Of a stretch of 64,000 bases of DNA, positions 63,962 to 64,000 are shown one piece after another. The notes below the pieces were generated by a model. The model was given only the letters and a program-made list of their open reading frames with translations. It made no database searches and was not told the DNA's origin. This stretch comes from Vallitalea sp. (lineage in GTDB: Bacteria > Bacillota > Clostridia > Lachnospirales > Vallitaleaceae): the NCBI GenBank assembly GCA_025210515.1, contig JAOARM010000032.1:52290-116289 (forward strand). The letters run 5' to 3'. The translations under genes were made by a program, and so were the position numbers. How positions within the stretch are numbered: position 1 is the first letter of the stretch; the number at the start of each line of letters is the position of its first letter.

Positions 63962-64000
63962 TGCATGTAGAAATAAAGTTCTATTTAGATTTCATTGGCA

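Larger units (their letters stand above)
63012..64000. mobile_element. Left end of a mobile element integrated at the rlmD 3' end
   Basis: After the rlmD core the window contains a DUF6809-like gene and a TnpV gene, both typical of Clostridia conjugative transposons. The 3' end of rlmD/rumA is a known target of large-serine-recombinase elements. The exact junction is estimated from the change in base use near 63012. The element continues beyond the window, so its recombinase is not seen. GTACTGACT/AGTCAGTAC (63162-63189) forms a 9-bp stem inside it, and 63048-63272 has no gene. Confidence 0.65.

Overview
The window is AT-rich DNA with the gene content, ribosome-binding sites and riboswitches of an anaerobic, spore-forming Clostridia bacterium (Lachnospirales/Vallitalea-like is a guess). 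The basis is a split PdaB-like spore polysaccharide deacetylase, FeoAB, a DapAB operon under a lysine riboswitch, NhaC-type antiporters, a molybdoenzyme with ferredoxin, and DUF1836/DUF5721/YerC-type Firmicute genes. No rRNA, tRNA or CRISPR array was seen.

The most striking feature is two host genes interrupted by small elements that carry a large serine recombinase. At 5-5688 a polysaccharide deacetylase is cut into an N-terminal part (5-543) and a C-terminal part (5449-5688). The intervening ~4.9 kb element encodes a leucine-rich-repeat/SLH surface protein, a serine recombinase and three small proteins. Joining the halves at a short shared core restores the frame and gives the family-like sequence QWDVDSLDWK. 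At 22259-27456 an SsuB/TauB-type ABC ATPase is cut by a 4,434-bp element with a 9-bp direct-repeat core (TATAGCTTC at 22423-22431 and 26857-26865). That element carries a second serine recombinase, two HTH regulators, a glutamate racemase and a signal peptidase I. Both layouts resemble sporulation intervening elements such as skin in sigK, where excision restores the gene.

Between and around them, 6.0-9.5 kb holds small accessory genes (holin-like protein, broken secreted protein, CPBP protease, tandem-OB SSB). 9.7-12.8 kb is FeoB/FeoA with a DtxR-type regulator. 12.8-15.3 kb is the lysine-riboswitch dapA-dapB operon. 15.4-21.3 kb holds htpG, a DUF5721 gene, a 3-methyladenine glycosylase, an M18 aminopeptidase and a DegV protein.

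27.7-46.5 kb is a coherent plus-strand molybdenum (or tungsten) island: IclR regulator, NhaC transporter, FAD oxidoreductase, ferredoxin, molybdopterin oxidoreductase and a second NhaC. A Moco-type riboswitch with terminator then precedes cofactor synthesis and molybdate uptake genes (moeA-like, moeA, moaC, modB, modC, mobA-mobB fusion, moaA, MOSC, modA, mogA), followed by an MFS transporter and a second IclR. The substrate of the molybdoenzyme cannot be read from the sequence. A solute-binding protein gene (46522-47523) on the other side of the island may be the partner of the split ABC transporter.

47.5-52.9 kb is a 5.1-kb unit bounded by 236-bp direct repeats (47524-47759 and 52625-52860, 3 mismatches) that duplicate the 3' end of the D-lactate dehydrogenase gene. 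It holds a phage-type lysis cassette, two paralogous secreted proteins, a 30-residue peptide and a frameshifted DUF2971-like gene. 53-63 kb is ordinary chromosome (chromate transporter pair, PHP hydrolase, YerC, MATE pump, PcrA, RlmD-like methyltransferase). The window ends in a mobile element that begins at the 3' end of the 23S rRNA methyltransferase gene and carries DUF6809-like and TnpV genes.
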